Under the pieces are notes generated by a model. That model was not told the DNA's origin. It saw only the letters and a program-made list of their open reading frames with translations, and did no database searches. DNA of 64,000 bases from NCBI RefSeq assembly GCF_001683915.1, contig NZ_LXTT01000070.1, positions 1 to 64,000 of the forward strand, written 5' to 3'. This stretch comes from Allomuricauda sp. CP2A. Its GTDB lineage: Bacteria > Bacteroidota > Bacteroidia > Flavobacteriales > Flavobacteriaceae. Below, piece after piece: positions 62,092 through 64,000 of this stretch (positions within the stretch are counted from its first letter, which is position 1; every line of letters begins with the position of its first letter). The position numbers and the translations under genes were made by a program.

Positions 62092-62228
62092 TTTTTATCA
62101 CTTGATGCATTTAAAATCCGTTGCGATGCCCTGATCCAATGGATTTTTTATTTTTGGGCAGTTGTCAAAACCAATATTCAGTATCTTGTCCCCACACTGG
62201 AAACTGAAATTAACTACAAACAACAACT

Positions 62229-63095
62229 ATGACCAGGATTTTATCAATGAAAGGAATTCTCACCTCTTTTTTAGTACTTATGTCAATCACAATTAACGCA
62301 CAGGATAAATTTGGTGGACTCGCACTCTACACCGTAAGGGATAATATGGGCGAGGATGCCAAGGCAACTTTAAAGAAAGTGGTCGATGCAGGCTATGCCT
62401 ACATTGAAACTGCCGATTATAAGGAAGGCAAGTTTTACGGTATGGAGCCGCAAGAGTTTAAATCGTACTTGGAAACTTTGGGTCTACAACCCATAAGTGC
62501 CCATATGGGGGGAGTAACTTTGAAAAATGCAGATCAACAAATTGCGGATGCCAAAGCCGTTGGATTTGAATATTTTACCATACCGGTTCCTCCTATGGGC
62601 ATGTTTACGTTTAATGCAGAGAACCGAACCATGGGTATGAAGGGTTCTTTGGAGGATCTTGCGGAAATTTTAACAACATTGGGCAAAAAGTGTGAAGCCG
62701 CTGGTCTGAAACTCTTGTACCACAACCACGATTTTGAATTCAAAAACAATGAAAGCGGTGTGAAACCCATTGATTATTTGTTGGAAAACACAGACCCAAA
62801 ATATGTAAACTTCCAAATGGATTTATACTGGGTGACCAAGGCAGAAGCCGACCCAGTTGCTTACTTTGAGAAGTATCCGGGAAGATTTAAGTCGTGGCAC
62901 GTTAAGGATATGGATGATGAAGGTAAGTTTGCACCCGTTGGGGAAGGCCATATCGATTTTAAAAGAATCCTACAGGAAAAGGAAACCTCTGGAATGGTAA
63001 AATATTTTGTGGAGCAGGATATGACGTGGGACAAAAAACCATTGGAAGTTATTGAGATAAGTCACGAGGGCATTAAAGAAATAGGGTTTGACTAG
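62229..63095 (+). CDS. Exported sugar phosphate isomerase/epimerase-like TIM-barrel protein
   Basis: 288 aa (start 62229; ATG 62250 is an alternative). An N-terminal signal peptide ends near NAQDK. A xylose-isomerase-like TIM barrel follows (FGGLALYTVRDNMGEDAKATLKKVVDAGYAYIE; metal-ligand region LLYHNHDFEF; WHVKDMD). Exported members of this superfamily are common in Bacteroidetes sugar pathways; the substrate is not evident. It lies just before the tRNA. Confidence 0.8.
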   Translation: MTRILSMKGILTSFLVLMSITINAQDKFGGLALYTVRDNMGEDAKATLKKVVDAGYAYIETADYKEGKFYGMEPQEFKSYLETLGLQPISAHMGGVTLKNADQQIADAKAVGFEYFTIPVPPMGMFTFNAENRTMGMKGSLEDLAEILTTLGKKCEAAGLKLLYHNHDFEFKNNESGVKPIDYLLENTDPKYVNFQMDLYWVTKAEADPVAYFEKYPGRFKSWHVKDMDDEGKFAPVGEGHIDFKRILQEKETSGMVKYFVEQDMTWDKKPLEVIEISHEGIKEIGFD

Positions 63096-63196
63096 CTAAA
63101 TTCCTGACAAAGAGGAGCATGTTTTAAAAAGGGTAAGAAATAAAAAAAATATTTTTTACAACCATTGACATTAGTATCTTTGCACCCGCAAACTTG

Positions 63197-63270
63197 GGTC
63201 GCGTAGCTCAGCTGGATAGAGCATCTGCCTTCTAAGCAGACGGTCGAAGGTTCGAATCCTTCCGCGATCA
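63197..63270 (+). tRNA. tRNA-Arg (UCU anticodon)
   Basis: A 74-nt cloverleaf. The acceptor stem is GGTCGCG/CGCGATC with discriminator A, the D-arm is GCTCAGCTGGATAGAGC, and the anticodon stem TCTGC/GCAGA holds the loop CTTCTAA with anticodon TCT. The T-arm is GAAGGTTCGAATCCTTC. No CCA is encoded. It decodes AGA. Confidence 0.93.
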
Positions 63271-63277
63271 CTACCCG

Positions 63278-63305
63278 AAACCCCCAGTATTTATGGGGGT
63301 TTTTC
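63278..63305 (+). terminator. Terminator after tRNA-Arg
   Basis: Stem AACCCCC/GGGGGTT with loop AGTATTTAT followed by a T-run, 8 nt beyond the tRNA end. Confidence 0.8.
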
Positions 63306-63373
63306 ATTTTACACACTTTTTTTGTTAGACAATTATAGGATGAAATTCCGTCTAAATAGGTAACTTAACGGAA

Positions 63374-63395
63374 CTATTTCCGACCTATTTCCGAC
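63374..63395 (+). repeat. Tandem 11-bp repeat before the integrase gene
   Basis: Two exact tandem copies of CTATTTCCGAC (63374-63384, 63385-63395), six bases before the integrase ATG. The position fits possible integrase arm-binding sites or a regulatory repeat of the element; not proven. Confidence 0.45.
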
Positions 63396-63400
63396 CCATT

Positions 63401-64000
63401 ATGAATCTGTCAATTACTGTCAACAAAAGAAAATCAAAGAAAACAAAGAAAGGTTATCCCATAATTGTCTATGCATCGCAGAATTATCAAGACAAAGAAT
63501 GGAGAACAGGATACTATACTGAACTTTCTGACTGGAATTCGCAACGCTCTGTACCAAAGGCAAAGCATCCCCAATACTATTTTCTACTTGATTACCTTAA
63601 TGCATTAAAAGTAAGATTGAATGAAATCAGCTTAGAGTCCACTAAAAGACCTTTGTCCTTTGAAGAGGCAAAAACTTGGGTTTTTAATGAGAATCGGGAT
63701 TCCTTCTATCATTCAGCAATTAAGTTATTCGAGGATGATTATAGAGGTACAGACTGGAGTGCCATAAGGAGATTTAATAAATTTTATCCATATTCGTCAT
63801 TTACTAATGTTTCGCATGAGATAGCTATTGGATTTAGGGATGAATTATTAAAGCAAGGAAACAAACCATCTGGTGTTGACAGCTATATACGATCTTTAAA
63901 AGCTCTATGGAACAGATTGTCAAATAAACCAAACCCTTTTAAAGGCGTGGTAACAGAGATTCCGGACACTGTGAAAAGGGTAGCCTCTCACCAAGACTTA
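63401..64000 (+). CDS. Site-specific tyrosine recombinase (integrase), N-terminal part
   Basis: An open frame of 200 codons from ATG 63401 runs off the window end. The translation (MNLSITVNKRKSKKTKKGYP, then an Arm-DNA-binding-like region and a SAM-like core-binding domain around DELLKQGNKPSGVDSYIRSL) matches the start of Bacteroidetes phage/ICE integrases of about 400 aa. The catalytic half lies outside the window. It begins 130 nt after tRNA-Arg, the usual attachment site type for such elements. Confidence 0.75.
   Translation, partial: MNLSITVNKRKSKKTKKGYPIIVYASQNYQDKEWRTGYYTELSDWNSQRSVPKAKHPQYYFLLDYLNALKVRLNEISLESTKRPLSFEEAKTWVFNENRDSFYHSAIKLFEDDYRGTDWSAIRRFNKFYPYSSFTNVSHEIAIGFRDELLKQGNKPSGVDSYIRSLKALWNRLSNKPNPFKGVVTEIPDTVKRVASHQDL

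Overview
The window looks like the chromosome of a marine-type member of the Flavobacteriaceae (Bacteroidetes). The evidence is a SusC/SusD pair with an ECF sigma/FecR pair, promoters with the Bacteroidetes -7 box TAnnTTTG, mostly weak Shine-Dalgarno sequences, moderately low GC, and typical families (YceI, secreted FG-GAP/DUF1080 protein, AdoCbl-dependent RNR). I cannot name the species.

Layout. (1) 62-6982, plus strand: a sugar/polyol catabolic operon with a methylmalonate-semialdehyde-type dehydrogenase, an SMP-30 lactonase, a zinc alcohol dehydrogenase, an SDR, a single-chain transketolase and a cupin. It ends at a bidirectional terminator near 7025. (2) 7098-18499, minus strand: ECF sigma, FecR, SusC with an STN signalling domain, SusD, a PQQ dehydrogenase-cytochrome c lipoprotein and a secreted DUF1080/FG-GAP protein. 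This reads as a signal-controlled outer-membrane uptake and oxidation locus without glycoside hydrolases. (3) 18975-24446, minus strand: a tripartite RND efflux operon. (4) 24687-60116: a stress/low-oxygen island, the main interest of the window. (5) 60153-63095: an outer-membrane barrel protein, a second YceI and a secreted TIM-barrel protein. (6) 63197-64000: tRNA-Arg(UCU) followed by the start of a tyrosine-recombinase gene, so a mobile element probably begins here.

The island. It carries nine tandem-domain universal stress proteins, Hsp20, class II ribonucleotide reductase, HemG-type protoporphyrinogen dehydrogenase, D-lactate-type dehydrogenase, PPDK, DeoC/DeoD, Upp, thioredoxin, an AhpD-like protein, an Mla/MCE lipid transporter, an ATP-cone/nuclease-like fusion, a beta-CASP nuclease, two TerB-like proteins, three paralogous coiled-coil proteins and an eRF1-like small protein. 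In its middle lies a soluble PAS-PAS histidine kinase (40927-42456) overlapping an unusual response regulator with receiver, cNMP-fold and Crp-type HTH domains (42434-43480).

Reading the intergenic DNA by eye, I find 18 copies of a Crp/Fnr-type palindrome (core TGA-N6-TCA, usually ATGAYnnnnRTCAT) in this island and none in the intergenic gaps of the first 24 kb. At most of them the palindrome centre is exactly 36.5 nt from the last base of a TAnnTTTG-like -7 box, the geometry expected for class II (-41.5) activation. They sit before almost every transcription unit of the island, several divergently. I infer that the response regulator binds them and that the island is one co-regulated hypoxia/dormancy regulon. 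Its gene content resembles the mycobacterial DosR regulon (USPs, Hsp20, class II RNR, phosphoribosyltransferase, two-component control) but with an unrelated Crp-type output domain. I know of no published description of it, though I could not search. Several starts given here were chosen with the help of these promoters.
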